Shown piece by piece: positions 35,040-44,682 of a stretch of 64,000 nucleotides of DNA. The notes beneath the pieces are model-generated. The model saw only the letters and a program-made list of their open reading frames with translations, did no database searches and was not told where the DNA came from. The stretch covers positions 248,001 to 312,000 of the forward strand of contig CADEHE010000002.1 in assembly GCA_902826775.1 (NCBI GenBank). The letters run 5' to 3'. Made by a program: the position numbers and the translations under genes. Every line of letters starts with the position of its first letter. The stretch's first letter is position 1. The stretch comes from an uncultured Pseudomonadota bacterium (GTDB lineage: Bacteria; Pseudomonadota; Gammaproteobacteria; Burkholderiales; JALYOK01).

Positions 35040-36185
35040 TCACTCATCGCACCCGTCATCACCCTTACTAGCATTGGGATAGTCGTGATCGCCTCTCGCC
35101 GGCACGGTGTCGGATTGTGCGGGCGGGCAGTCGATCCCATGCCGCTCGAGCAGAAGCTTTGAATGGGCCAAATCTCCTGATGGCACTGGCGATCCCTGCC
35201 TTAGCAAGAAGGTCACCGAATGACCGCCAAACAGCCCCTCGGGTACGCGAAAAGGCTTGAGAACTTCTAGCACGACTCTATCGGGGTAGCTGGTTCCGGC
35301 GCTCTTCGCGAGGGCAGTCGGCCGTACGTACCCTTCGTTAGCCAACACCAAAATGCCGTATTGATGAGGCGCTGGCATCTCAGGGTCCAAAAACGTTCCT
35401 AATGTCGGGGGAAAACGCTTCACCGCCTGCGGTGCGCCGATGGCGACGTTGGCCTGCCCCGCCGTTCTATACCGTGTCGCGCCGGTCAAAACGTAGCCCT
35501 TCGCAGGCGAATCGTAGCGGCACCCAGAGTCCTCCCCATGATAGATTTGTGTGACCATCTGCGGATCAACACCCAGTGCAACGCTCGGGTAGTACGTACG
35601 AAAGTGTACGTGAGCGAGCCGCGTGGCGGCGGACGTTGTCACCCTCATCGCCAGTCCGTTGTAGCCTTGCACGACCAGCAATACCGGCGGACCAGGCCGA
35701 TCCAGCGATACCTCGATGTAGTGCAGTTCGTCACTGTCAGGCGACAGGAATACCGGGACTGCCAAGTCGCTCTCTCTGGCTTCAAGGATAATCACTTGAA
35801 CTTCGCGAGGCAGATTTGTGGGTTGGGCACAGCGCAGTGCGCGATCTCGCAACGACTGCTCGAACGCGCCTGTTTCTCGTTCTAGGAGCTTTAAGGTCGT
35901 ATGACTGATAGGCCCTGCGGGCCAATAGGAGAGTCCGTCAATTTTGAACCAAGGATCCCCGTCAGGCGCCGGGCGCGCTTTCGCCAGCGTCAGGACGTGC
36001 CTGGCGCGTGCCACGAAATCCTTGTTGTTAGTCGGTTTAGGGGGAACTTGCCTGTATCGCGGTATTGTGGGGTCTGGGCGCACGGGCTCAAGGACCGCCG
36101 CGTCTCTCTCAGCGTAACTCAGCGGCGCGCCACTCACCAAGAGAAATCCCAACGCTACACGCATAAGAAAACCCACGATTCGCAT
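35040..36185 (-). CDS. Exported protein of unknown function between TauD copies
   Basis: 381 residues from the ATG at 36185 (AAGGGGTAGTCTG in front). Signal peptide MRIVGFLMRVALGFLLVSG with cleavage near SYAER. The mature protein is mostly beta with Pro-rich turns: YRQVPPKPTNNKDFVARARHVL, PVLLVVQGYNGLAMRV, HFRTYYPSVALGVDPQMVTQ and YVLTGATRYRTAGQANVAIGAPQAVKRFPP. Four Cys in the mature part. I recognise no domain. Its codon use looks less GC-skewed than its neighbours, and it is bordered by TauD remnants on both sides, which suggests later arrival. Confidence 0.7.
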   Translation of the reverse strand: MRIVGFLMRVALGFLLVSGAPLSYAERDAAVLEPVRPDPTIPRYRQVPPKPTNNKDFVARARHVLTLAKARPAPDGDPWFKIDGLSYWPAGPISHTTLKLLERETGAFEQSLRDRALRCAQPTNLPREVQVIILEARESDLAVPVFLSPDSDELHYIEVSLDRPGPPVLLVVQGYNGLAMRVTTSAATRLAHVHFRTYYPSVALGVDPQMVTQIYHGEDSGCRYDSPAKGYVLTGATRYRTAGQANVAIGAPQAVKRFPPTLGTFLDPEMPAPHQYGILVLANEGYVRPTALAKSAGTSYPDRVVLEVLKPFRVPEGLFGGHSVTFLLRQGSPVPSGDLAHSKLLLERHGIDCPPAQSDTVPARGDHDYPNASKGDDGCDE

Positions 36186-36362
36186 CAGACTACCCCTTGG
36201 GAAGGTTAAAAGACAAACTCGGACCTCATGCCTCATATCATTGTGTGCGCGCCCTCGGGTATGCCGAACGCATAAACTACACAAGTGACGAGCAACAACG
36301 CCTATGGGCCGTCTCGCTGAAACACGATCGCATGGGACTTGTTCGGAGGTTCCTTAGCCAAA

Positions 36363-37280
36363 TTAGTATCTCGTGCTGAACTGCGCCGTACGCTGCTCGC
36401 ACTCCGGAATGCCGAACGTATCGAGCCGATCCGAAGTCGTGACGCGGTGCATGTCGCGCTTCCATCTCGTATCTTCGAACTGCGTTCCGCGGTGCATGGT
36501 GCAACGGTTGTCCCACATGACGAGATCGCCCACACGCCAGCGATGGGTGTACACAAACTGCGGCTGCGTGGCATGCGCAACCAGCTCGGCGACCAGCGCT
36601 AGCGCGTCGGCGTCTGCCATGCCGCGAATCTTGCCGATGTGCGAGGCTAGATAGAGCGAACGGCGCCCGCTGTCCGCGAGCGTGCGCACCAGCGGCCGCA
36701 CCACCGGCGTGAAATCGCGGCGCTCTTGCTCGTTGAAATCGGTGAAGCCCAGCTTCGCGCGCGAGTAGACCAGCGAATGCTCCGCCAGCAAACCCTCCAA
36801 GCGCTGCTTCCTTGCTTCCGGCAGCGCATCGTAAGCACCACGCATATCGGCGTACTGCGTGTGTCCGCCGAGCGGCGCCACGGTGTGCGCGTACAGGAGC
36901 GAGGCGTAAGCGGTGGGCGCTTTGAAGGAGCTATCCGTGTGCCACAACCGGTTGCCCATCTCGAACAAACGGCGCCAACTGCTCGCGTCCCACACTTTGC
37001 CCTCGGGGTCTACGTTACCGATGTCGGCGATCTCTTCGCGCACGCGCAGATTTCTTTCCCGAAACGACTTCTGCACCGTTGTTTCCAGCGCGCCGAAATT
37101 CTTGCCGAAGTCGATGTGTTGTTGGACCGAGAGTTCCTGGCCGGGGAAAACGAGCACAGCATAGGTTTTGAAAGCCTCGCGCACGGCGGCGAGATCCTCG
37201 TGACCGAGCGGACGACTCAAGTCGATGTCGCCGATCTCAGCGACGAACTGCTTGGAAAACTGAATCAAGGTAACACCCAT
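36363..37280 (-). CDS. TauD/TfdA-family dioxygenase, copy 2
   Basis: 305 residues from the ATG at 37280 (GGAGAGCCAT in front). Same architecture as copy 1: iron ligands in RLWHTDSSFK (H-x-D), distal His in CTMHRGTQFEDTRWKRDMHR, very similar throughout. The reading frame continues 21 codons upstream without family sequence. It probably arose from a tandem duplication with copy 1 and the remnant; possibly different substrate ranges. Its start region is divergent from the typA promoter. Confidence 0.9.
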   Translation of the reverse strand: MGVTLIQFSKQFVAEIGDIDLSRPLGHEDLAAVREAFKTYAVLVFPGQELSVQQHIDFGKNFGALETTVQKSFRERNLRVREEIADIGNVDPEGKVWDASSWRRLFEMGNRLWHTDSSFKAPTAYASLLYAHTVAPLGGHTQYADMRGAYDALPEARKQRLEGLLAEHSLVYSRAKLGFTDFNEQERRDFTPVVRPLVRTLADSGRRSLYLASHIGKIRGMADADALALVAELVAHATQPQFVYTHRWRVGDLVMWDNRCTMHRGTQFEDTRWKRDMHRVTTSDRLDTFGIPECEQRTAQFSTRY

Positions 37281-37398
37281 ATGGCTCTCCAAGGTGAGCA
37301 ATTCACACGCCGCCCCCGCAATTCGGCGCACCGCGGTGAACATCGGTAGTGCAGCGCATTATTGAGCATCGACGATGGTTAGGGAAAACACCTTTTGC

Positions 37399-37407
37399 TG
37401 ATATAAT
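37399..37407 (+). promoter_or_regulatory. Extended -10 promoter of typA
   Basis: TGATATAAT: a perfect TATAAT (37402-37407) with the TG extension one base upstream. There is no good -35 at 17 bases, as expected for extended -10 promoters. Transcription would start near 37414, about 25 bases before the typA ATG at 37439. Confidence 0.65.
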
Positions 37408-37438
37408 GGGCGGTTTGCTCTGCCACATCGAAGGTCGC

Positions 37439-39361
37439 ATGTCCACCACTACAAAGAATACCCGCGCGCTGCGCAATATCGCCATCATCGCGCACGTTGA
37501 CCACGGCAAGACCACATTGGTCGATAAGCTGCTCAGCCAATCCGGTACTTTCGCCGCTCATCAGCACATCGCCGAGCGCGTGATGGATTCGAACGATATC
37601 GAGAAAGAACGCGGTATCACGATTTTTGCCAAGAACTGCGCGATCAACTACAAGGGCACCCACATCAATATCGTGGACACACCCGGCCACGCGGATTTCG
37701 GCGGCGAAGTCGAGCGCATTCTATCGATGGTCGACGGCGTGTTGTTGCTGGTCGACGCAGTCGAGGGCCCAATGCCGCAGACGCGCTTCGTTACGCGCAA
37801 AGCATTGGCGCGCGGATTGAAGCCGATCGTCGTCGTCAATAAGATCGATCGCCCCGGTGCGCGGCCTGATTGGGTGGTCAATCACACTTTCGATTTGTTT
37901 GACAAACTCGGCGCGACCGAAGAGCAGTTGGATTTCCCGGTCGTGTATGCGTCGGCGCTGCAAGGTTGGGCGGTGAACGACTTGCGCGATCTGCCCCCGG
38001 TTTCACTGAGCCTGAACGCATCCGAAGGGGAAGCCAAGCTCGAGAGCGCGCGTGTTGCACGCGAGATGAAGCTGAATCTTCAGCCGCTGTACGAGGCAAT
38101 TCTGAAACATGTGCCAGTACGGGATGATGACCCAGACGGACCATTGCAATTGCAGATATGCTCCCTGGACTATTCGAACTACGTCGGCCGCATCGGTGTC
38201 GGCCGCATTCAACGCGGACGCATACGCCCGCTGCAGCAAGTCAGCGTGATGGTACCGGGCCGCGAGGCGGTCCTAGCGAAAGTAGGCCAGGTATTGAAGT
38301 TCAAAGGTTTGGATCGCGTGGTAGTCGATGAGGCGCAGGCCGGCGACATCGTGCTCATCAACGGCATCGAAGAAGTCACCATCGGCGTAACGATCACCGA
38401 TCCGAACTGTCAAGAAGCACTGCCGCCGATCACCGTCGACGAACCGACCTTGACGATGAACTTCCAAGTCAACACCTCGCCATTAGCGGGCAAAGAAGGC
38501 AAGTTCGTCACCAGCCGTCAAATCCGCGAACGTTTGATGCGCGAGGCGATCAGCAACGTCGCGCTGCGCGTGGAAGACACCGCCGATGCCGACATTTTCA
38601 AGGTCTCCGGCCGCGGCGAATTGCATCTGACCATTCTGCTCGAAAACATGCGCCGCGAAGGCTACGAAATGGCCGTCTCGCGTCCGCGCGTAGTGGTGAA
38701 AGAGATCGACGGCGTGAAATGCGAGCCGTTCGAAATGTTGACCGTCGACGTCGAAGAGCAGCATCAAGGCGCGGTGATGGAGGAACTCGGCCGCCGCCGC
38801 GGTGAGTTGCAAGACATGCAACCGGACGGCAAAGGCCGCACACGCTTGGACTACTACATTCCGGCGCGTGGACTCATCGGCTTTCAAGGCGAGTTCCTCA
38901 CGCTCACGCGCGGCACCGGCATCATGAGCCACGTGTTCGACGAGTTCGCGCCGTTCAAAGGCGAAATCGCCGAACGCCGCAACGGCGTGCTGATCTCGGC
39001 GGAAGATGGTGCGGCCGTTAGCTACGCGCTGTGGAAACTGCAAGAGCGTGGACGTATGTTCGTCAGCCCCGGCGATGCCCTGTACGAAGGCATGATCATC
39101 GGCATCCACACGCGCGACAGCGACCTGGTGGTCAATCCCGTCAAGACCAAGCAACTCACCAACGTGCGCGCGTCGGGCAAGGATGAAGCCATCATGCTCA
39201 CGCCCCCGATGCAGCTCACGCTCGAAAGCGCGGTGGAGTTCATCGGCGACGATGAACTGGCCGAAATTACGCCGAAGAATATTCGGCTGCGTAAGCGCTT
39301 CCTGAAAGAGCACGAGCGCAAGCGCGCCTCGCGCAGCGCCGAGTCGGTCGAAGCCGCCTAA
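37439..39361 (+). CDS. typA: Translational GTPase TypA/BipA
   Basis: 640 residues from the ATG at 37439 with GAAGG upstream. Translational GTPase: G1 [13 protein letters not shown]2 region [11 protein letters not shown]3 [12 protein letters not shown]4 NKIDRP, then domain II and EF-G-like domains III and V. The C-terminal domain specific to TypA is [27 protein letters not shown] and [20 protein letters not shown]. Ribosome-associated, involved in stress adaptation and 50S assembly at low temperature. Full family length, in a single-gene unit. Confidence 0.97.
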   Translation: MSTTTKNTRALRNIAIIAHVDHGKTTLVDKLLSQSGTFAAHQHIAERVMDSNDIEKERGITIFAKNCAINYKGTHINIVDTPGHADFGGEVERILSMVDGVLLLVDAVEGPMPQTRFVTRKALARGLKPIVVVNKIDRPGARPDWVVNHTFDLFDKLGATEEQLDFPVVYASALQGWAVNDLRDLPPVSLSLNASEGEAKLESARVAREMKLNLQPLYEAILKHVPVRDDDPDGPLQLQICSLDYSNYVGRIGVGRIQRGRIRPLQQVSVMVPGREAVLAKVGQVLKFKGLDRVVVDEAQAGDIVLINGIEEVTIGVTITDPNCQEALPPITVDEPTLTMNFQVNTSPLAGKEGKFVTSRQIRERLMREAISNVALRVEDTADADIFKVSGRGELHLTILLENMRREGYEMAVSRPRVVVKEIDGVKCEPFEMLTVDVEEQHQGAVMEELGRRRGELQDMQPDGKGRTRLDYYIPARGLIGFQGEFLTLTRGTGIMSHVFDEFAPFKGEIAERRNGVLISAEDGAAVSYALWKLQERGRMFVSPGDALYEGMIIGIHTRDSDLVVNPVKTKQLTNVRASGKDEAIMLTPPMQLTLESAVEFIGDDELAEITPKNIRLRKRFLKEHERKRASRSAESVEAA

Positions 39362-39410
39362 CGACTGCAACTAGCACCGCTTCATCCGAAGCAGACGGGC
39401 AAAAAAGCAA

Positions 39411-39434
39411 CCCAAGCAGCATGCGCTGCTTGGG
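39411..39434. terminator. Hairpin after typA
   Basis: CCCAAGCAGC (39411-39420), ATGC, GCTGCTTGGG (39425-39434): a perfect 10-base stem 50 bases after the typA stop. The A-run AAAAAAGCAA lies on its 5' side, so the U-tract exists only for a transcript running on the minus strand. It could still end typA transcription, but is best built for the opposite direction. Confidence 0.5.
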
Positions 39435-39586
39435 CTGTGCGCAGCTCGTGCAGGGCGACCTCTGGCCAATCCGTCCGCGCGGCTGCATCGCTGGAGTTCA
39501 CTTTGACGTTCCGAGCAGGCGAAGCATCCTGAAGCGGCGTAACATAGGGGAGCAGAGCAACCCTCTTTCTTCGCTGACTCATTCGG

Positions 39587-40855
39587 ATGTCAACCGAGAC
39601 TTGCCCGCTGCCACTTGCTGACAAAGCGCGCGAAGTCGTTAGTGCTCTATATCACTCAGACTCGCGCCGCGTATTCGCCACACTGGTGCGTCTGCTCGGA
39701 GACTTCGACATTGCCGAGGAGGCGCTGCACGAGGCTTTCGCCGCGGCATTAGAGCAATGGCCGCGAGACGGCATCCCAGCGAATCCTCGCGCATGGCTAA
39801 TCTCAGCCGGGCGCTTCAAGGCGATCGACGCGATCCGGCGCGGTGCGCGCATGGAAGCGCTGCCGGAAGACTACGAAGAGCGCTACGCCGCCGAAGGTGG
39901 CGATCCGGCGCGCGCGGAAACCGAAGAACTCGAAGACGATCGGCTGCGCCTGATCTTCACCTGCTGCCACCCGGCGCTATCGGTGGAAGCGCAAGTGGCG
40001 CTGACGCTGCGCGAAGTGTGCGGCCTGGCGACGGAAGAGATTGCGCGCGCTTTCCTCGCGCCCCCTGCAACGCTGGCGCAGCGCATCGTGCGCGCCAAAG
40101 CAAAGATCCGCAACGCCGGCATACCTTATCAGGTACCGGCGCGCAGCGAATTTGCCGAGCGGCTCGACGCCGTGCTGCGTGTCATCTATCTTGTCTTTAA
40201 CGAGGGCTACTCCGCCTCGTCGGGCGCCACGCTCACGCGCGGCGATCTCTGCGCCGAGGCGATCCGCTTAGGCCGCCTGCTGGCCGAACTCCAACCCGAG
40301 CCCGAAGCCCTTGGCTTGCTCGCACTGATGCTGCTGCACGAGTCGCGCCGCGCCGCGCGCACTTCACCCTATGGCGACATCATCCTGCTCGATCAGCAAG
40401 ACCGAACGCTGTGGAACCGCGCGCTCATCGCAGAGGGTTCGGCGCTGGCGCAACGCGCGCTGGTGTCGGATCGTGTCGGCACTTACACACTGCAAGCCGC
40501 CATTGCCGCCGTGCATGCCAATGCGCCGAACCCAGAGGCAACGAATTGGAACGAGATCGTCGCGCTCTACGATGTGCTGCTCCGCGCCGAGCCCTCGCCC
40601 ATCGTCGAACTCAACCGCGCTGTCGCCCTCGCCATGCGCGATGGGCCGGCGGCGGGACTGGCGGTGATCGACGCCATTTTCCAGCGCGGCGAACTGACCG
40701 ATTACCGCCTCGCGTACGCCGCGCGCGCCGATCTCTGCCGCCGCCTCGGGCGAACCGAGGAAGCGCGCGCGGCGTATTTGCGCGCGCTCGAACTTACCGA
40801 ACAAGAGCCCGAGCGCCGCTTTCTTGAACGCCGCTTGCAGGAATTGGTCGGTTAG
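39587..40855 (+). CDS. ECF42-type RNA polymerase sigma factor
   Basis: 422 residues, over twice the usual ECF size. Sigma region 2 (30-95): VFATLVRLLGDFDIAEEALHEAFAAALEQWP and NPRAWLISAGRFKAIDAIRR; region 4 (130-175): LRLIFTCCHPALSVEAQVALTLREVCGLATEEIARAF. The C-terminal part carries the DUF6596-type FNEGYSASSG motif and TPR-like helices (LNRAVALAMRDGPAAGLAVID, RADLCRRLGRTEEARAAYLRAL). This architecture, with YCII/DGPF genes next door and no anti-sigma gene, is that of group ECF42, in which the C-terminal domain is thought to regulate. Starts a locus to 44.5 kb. Confidence 0.92.
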   Translation: MSTETCPLPLADKAREVVSALYHSDSRRVFATLVRLLGDFDIAEEALHEAFAAALEQWPRDGIPANPRAWLISAGRFKAIDAIRRGARMEALPEDYEERYAAEGGDPARAETEELEDDRLRLIFTCCHPALSVEAQVALTLREVCGLATEEIARAFLAPPATLAQRIVRAKAKIRNAGIPYQVPARSEFAERLDAVLRVIYLVFNEGYSASSGATLTRGDLCAEAIRLGRLLAELQPEPEALGLLALMLLHESRRAARTSPYGDIILLDQQDRTLWNRALIAEGSALAQRALVSDRVGTYTLQAAIAAVHANAPNPEATNWNEIVALYDVLLRAEPSPIVELNRAVALAMRDGPAAGLAVIDAIFQRGELTDYRLAYAARADLCRRLGRTEEARAAYLRALELTEQEPERRFLERRLQELVG

Positions 40856-41105
40856 CGGCCCGTGCGAGAAACCCGATACAAATCAGATCGATCGTGCGCA
40901 CGCAAAATAAACTTCAGCCTCGCGTCGATTTCATCCGCGGCGAATCGACCATAGGATGAACGATGCACCAAACCGGCATCCTGAACCGCGCACCACCCCA
41001 GGAGCCCCTTACCTGCAAGCCGCGCCGAAAATGAGCAAAATCGATATCGAGACTTTACCCTGCATTTACCGACAATGATCCACACCCCCTCGAAAGGAAC
41101 ACGTC

Positions 41106-41471
41106 ATGGCGCTTTATGTTGATGGATTCGTTCTGCCGGTGCCGAAGAAAAAGCTCGCTGCGTATCGCCGGCTGGCGCGCAAGGCGAGCAAGGTTTGGTT
41201 AGAGCACGGCGCGCTGCAGTACCTCGAAGCGGTCGCCGACGACGTGAAGCCCGGCAAGCACACCTCGTTCCCGCAAGCGGTCAAGCTCAAGCCCGATGAG
41301 ACCGTTGTGTTCGCGTACATCATCTATAAGTCGCGCGCGCATCGCGACCGCGTGAATGCGAAAGCGATGAGTGATAAACGCTTCGACAACATGGATCCGA
41401 AGACGATGCCGTTTGACGCCAAACGCATGTTCTTTGGTGGATTCAAGTCGATCGTTGCGGTCTTGCCATAG
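41106..41471 (+). CDS. DUF1428 domain protein (YbaA-like)
   Basis: 121 residues, ribosome-binding site AAAGGAAC. MALYVDGFVLPVPKKKLAAYRRLA and VFAYIIYKSRAHRDRVNAKAMSD, then MPFDAKRMFFGGFKSIV: the DUF1428 dimeric alpha/beta-barrel (ferredoxin-like) pattern. Cytoplasmic; biochemical role unknown. 250 bases separate it from the ECF42 gene and 11 bases from the YCII gene. Confidence 0.92.
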   Translation: MALYVDGFVLPVPKKKLAAYRRLARKASKVWLEHGALQYLEAVADDVKPGKHTSFPQAVKLKPDETVVFAYIIYKSRAHRDRVNAKAMSDKRFDNMDPKTMPFDAKRMFFGGFKSIVAVLP

Positions 41472-41482
41472 GCGGCGAACAC

Positions 41483-41854
41483 GTGAAGTATTTGCTCTTG
41501 GTGCACCACGACGAAACTGCGTTCGCGCTGCTAAGCGAAGCAACGCAGGGACAAATGCTCGCAGAGTCGGTGCAACTAACACACGCGCTCGATGCAGCCG
41601 GTCACTATGTGCACGCTTCGCCGCTGCACCCAGCCGGCACGGCGGCCATTGTTCGCGTTCGCGACGGCAAGGCGCTGGTGACCGACGGTCCGTTTATGGA
41701 AACGAAAGAGCAACTCGCCGGCTACTTTTTGATCGAGGCCGACACGCGCGCGGAAGCCGTGGCCATTGCCGCGCGGATACCGGGCGCGCGCATCGGCACG
41801 GTGGAACTGCGGCAAGTCAGAGACATTGCGGGCTTGCCGCACAAGCAGCGATGA
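41483..41854 (+). CDS. YCII/DGPF-family protein, copy 1
   Basis: 123 residues, GTG start. MKYLLLVHHDETAFALLSE, RVRDGKALVTDGPFMETKEQLAGYFLIEA with the DGPF signature, then AARIPGARIGTVELRQV. YCII-related dimeric alpha/beta proteins are characteristic partners of ECF42 sigma genes; possible enzymatic or ligand role unknown. Tightly packed after DUF1428 in the same direction. Confidence 0.92.
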   Translation: MKYLLLVHHDETAFALLSEATQGQMLAESVQLTHALDAAGHYVHASPLHPAGTAAIVRVRDGKALVTDGPFMETKEQLAGYFLIEADTRAEAVAIAARIPGARIGTVELRQVRDIAGLPHKQR

Positions 41855-41926
41855 GGCATAAAGCGGGGTGCCAGGCTCGCCCATAAATTGTTTCTTGCTC
41901 TAACCCAGCCATTTTCGGAGACTCTA

Positions 41927-42508
41927 GTGCTCAAGACTATCTTGTTGACCATTCTCGCCATCGTCGCCGCAGCGCTCATTTACGCTGCAACCAAACCCGA
42001 CAATTTCCGCATCGAGCGTTCGGCGACGATCAAAGCCCCGCCGGAAAGAATCTACCCTCTCATCGCCGACTTTCATCAGTGGGAAGCGTGGTCGCCGTGG
42101 GAGAAAATCGATCCCGCGCTCAAGCGCACTTACAGCGGCGCGCCGGGCGGGGTCGGCGCAATCTACGAATGGAACGGCAACAAGGATGTCGGCCAGGGCC
42201 GCATGGAGATCGTCGATACATCGCCGCCCTCAAAAGTCGTGCTCAAACTCGATTTTATGAAACCGTTCGAAGCGCACAACAATGTTTCTTTCACCCTGAC
42301 GCGCCAGCAAGATGAAAGCACCCAGGTAACGCAAGCCATGTACGGCCCCAGTCCGTATATTTCCAAAGTGATGAGCTTGTTTTTCAGCATGGACAAGATG
42401 GTCGGCGAAAAATACGAAGAAGGCTTGGCCAACCTCAAAGCGCAGGCGGAAACCTGGCCGCCACGCCCCGCAAACGCAAACTCGGCCGCACCAGGGAAGC
42501 AGCCGTAA
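41927..42508 (+). CDS. SRPBCC-family protein with N-terminal anchor
   Basis: 193 residues from the GTG at 41927, preceded by TCGGAG; this gives a TM start VLKTILLTILAIVAAALIYA. The SRPBCC/START-like domain begins with FRIERSATIKAPPERIYPLIADFHQWEAWSPWEKIDP and continues YSGAPGGVGAIYEWNG and MEIVDTSPPSKVVLKLDF. Ligand-binding helix-grip fold, anchored to the inner membrane. Typical passenger of ECF41/42-like loci. Confidence 0.9.
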   Translation: MLKTILLTILAIVAAALIYAATKPDNFRIERSATIKAPPERIYPLIADFHQWEAWSPWEKIDPALKRTYSGAPGGVGAIYEWNGNKDVGQGRMEIVDTSPPSKVVLKLDFMKPFEAHNNVSFTLTRQQDESTQVTQAMYGPSPYISKVMSLFFSMDKMVGEKYEEGLANLKAQAETWPPRPANANSAAPGKQP

Positions 42509-42580
42509 GCCCGCCAGTCTGCGCTGACCCAGGCCGGGTATCAGCCCCTAATCCGGTTCAACCAGAAATCGAGACTCAAC

Positions 42581-42937
42581 ATGAAGTACATGCTGCTCAT
42601 CTACTTGGACGAAAAAGCGCTCAGCGAGAGCGAGCGCCAGGATTGCTACGTTGAATCGACAAAGTTAGCGCACGACATTGCCGCCAACGGCCAATATTTG
42701 GCGGCCAATCCCCTGCACTCGGTCAGCATGGCCACCAGTGTGCGCGTGCGCGAGGGCAAGCGCTTGGTCACCGATGGACCGTTTGCAGAAACGCGTGAAC
42801 AACTCGGCGGTTACTTTCTGATCGAAGCGAACAATCTCGATCAAGCGATCGAAATCGCCGGGCGCGTTCCGATGGCGCGCAAGGGCACGGTGGAGGTGCG
42901 GCCCGTTATCGATATTCCTCAACTGCCGGCCGGTTAA
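42581..42937 (+). CDS. YCII/DGPF-family protein, copy 2
   Basis: 118 residues. MKYMLLIYLDEKALSESERQD, VREGKRLVTDGPFAETREQLGGYFLIEANNLDQAIEIAGRVPMARKGTVEVRPV: the same family as copy 1 with an intact DGPF motif. Two paralogues in one locus suggest heteromers or separate ligands. Confidence 0.92.
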   Translation: MKYMLLIYLDEKALSESERQDCYVESTKLAHDIAANGQYLAANPLHSVSMATSVRVREGKRLVTDGPFAETREQLGGYFLIEANNLDQAIEIAGRVPMARKGTVEVRPVIDIPQLPAG

Positions 42938-43061
42938 TCAGATACTCCATTTAGGATAGGCCTGCATTTCCCTTGTAATTTAGTTTATCAGTTGTTACTC
43001 TAATTAGTATCGATCTCGCGTAGCTATTTTATCGGCGCGATCGAAGACAGGAGAACCCTGC

Positions 43062-44177
43062 ATGAGCGGCGTAAGAATCTTGGTCGGTACGCGCAAAGGT
43101 GCGTTCATTCTCACTTCCGATGCTAAGCGCGAACGCTGGAATGTCGATGGTCCGCACTTCGGCGGATGGGAGATATATCACCTCAAAGGCTCGCCCGTCG
43201 ATCCCGATCGGCTGTACGCGTCGCAATCGAGCGCCTGGTTTGGCCAACAAATTCAACGCTCCAACGACGGCGGCAAAACTTGGGAAGCGGTCGGCAAAGA
43301 CTTCGTATACGACGGCGTAACCGGCACGCATCAGTGGTACGACGGCACGCCGCATCCATGGGAGTTCAAGCGCGTGTGGCATATCGAGCCTTCGCTCACC
43401 GATCCGGATCTGGTCTACGCCGGGGTCGAGGATGCGGCGCTATTTCGCTCAAGCGACGGCGGTCAAAGTTGGCAAGAACTGCCGGGGCTGCGCGGTCACG
43501 GCTCGGGTTCGTCTTGGATGCCCGGCGCCGGTGGCATGTGCCTGCACACTATTCTGCTCGATCCGCGCAACGCGCAGCGTATGTACGTCGCCATTTCCGC
43601 CGCCGGCGCCTTCCGCAGCGACGATGCGGGAAAAAGTTGGCGCCCGATCAACCGCGGCTTGCATTCGCAATACATTCCCAATCCCACCGCCGAGGTCGGC
43701 CACTGTGTGCACCGCCTTGCCATGCATCGTACACGCCCCGAAGTGCTGTTCATGCAAAAGCACTGGGATGTGATGCGCAGCGACGACGCCGGCGATTCGT
43801 GGCACGAAGTCAGCGGCAACTTGCCCACCGATTTCGGTTTTGTTATCGACGTGCACGCGCACGAGCCGGAGACGATTTACGTGGTGCCGATCAAAAGCGA
43901 TTCCGAACATTTTCCGCCCGACGGCAAACTGCGCGTCTATCGCAGCAAGAGAGGCGGCAACGAATGGGAAGCGCTCACCAACGGCTTGCCGCAGAGCGAT
44001 TGCTACGTCAACGTGCTGCGCGATGCGATGGCGGTGGACACGCTCGACCCATGCGGCGTGTACTTCGGAACCACCGGCGGACAGGTGTATGTGTCAGCCA
44101 ACGCCGGAGACAACTGGAGCGCCGCCGTGCGCGATTTGCCGCCGGTGCTATCGGTCGAAGTGCAGACTTTGTCGTGA
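43062..44177 (+). CDS. BNR/Asp-box beta-propeller protein
   Basis: 371 residues, AGGAGAACCCTGC before the ATG, downstream of an AT-rich 124-base gap. No signal peptide. Five Asp-box motifs ([45 protein letters not shown]) make a sialidase/VPS10-like beta-propeller, although the sialidase catalytic Arg triad is not evident, so glycosidase activity is doubtful. The family is widely annotated as glycosyl hydrolase or exo-alpha-sialidase. It is followed 28 bases later by a ThiS/MoaD-like gene, a recurrent neighbour. Confidence 0.86.
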   Translation: MSGVRILVGTRKGAFILTSDAKRERWNVDGPHFGGWEIYHLKGSPVDPDRLYASQSSAWFGQQIQRSNDGGKTWEAVGKDFVYDGVTGTHQWYDGTPHPWEFKRVWHIEPSLTDPDLVYAGVEDAALFRSSDGGQSWQELPGLRGHGSGSSWMPGAGGMCLHTILLDPRNAQRMYVAISAAGAFRSDDAGKSWRPINRGLHSQYIPNPTAEVGHCVHRLAMHRTRPEVLFMQKHWDVMRSDDAGDSWHEVSGNLPTDFGFVIDVHAHEPETIYVVPIKSDSEHFPPDGKLRVYRSKRGGNEWEALTNGLPQSDCYVNVLRDAMAVDTLDPCGVYFGTTGGQVYVSANAGDNWSAAVRDLPPVLSVEVQTLS

Positions 44178-44205
44178 AGCGTACTCCGCGCGCAGCGCTG
44201 CGATC

Positions 44206-44502
44206 ATGATTCGCGTCGTGCTGCCCGCGCATTTGCGCACGCTCGCGCGCGTGTCCGGCGAAGTCGAGTTGCAAGCCGGCCCACCGCTTACCTTGGCCGC
44301 CCTGCTCGACGGGCTTGAAACGCGCTACCCGGTGCTGCGCGGCACCATTCGCGACTCGCTCACCAAGAAGCGCCGGCCGATGGTGCGCTTTTTCGCGTGC
44401 CAGGAAGATTGGTCGCACGCCGCGCCGGATGCACTGCTGCCCGAAGCGATCAGCAACGGCAGTGAAGCGTTCTTGGTGGTCGGTGCGATTGCGGGCGGCT
44501 AA
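44206..44502 (+). CDS. MoaD/ThiS-family sulfur-carrier-like protein
   Basis: 98 residues from the ATG at 44206. [46 protein letters not shown] is the beta-grasp start of MoaD/ThiS proteins; the chain ends exactly in a di-glycine (GAIAGG) as needed for adenylation and thiocarboxylation. It has a longer middle insertion than MoaD (81 residues in E. coli). No E1-like or MoeB gene is nearby. Probably co-transcribed with the propeller gene. Confidence 0.85.
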   Translation: MIRVVLPAHLRTLARVSGEVELQAGPPLTLAALLDGLETRYPVLRGTIRDSLTKKRRPMVRFFACQEDWSHAAPDALLPEAISNGSEAFLVVGAIAGG

Positions 44503-44682
44503 CCTTGCTGTCCTGAGACGCGCTGCAACTGCCTGCGTTCAAGGCGCGACGGCGCGATCCGGGACCACTTGATGATGCGCAAAGCGCTTCGCCTCGGCGG
44601 CAAATTGAGAAAGTGACCGTTACAATCAAATGCCAAAGTACCAACCCCTTACCGGCAAACGCGGACCGCCTCGATCACGCGC

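Noticed and set aside
38483..39370. Minus-strand open frame of 295 codons opposite typA
   Set aside because: Antisense shadow of a highly conserved gene, His/Arg-rich, no homology seen.
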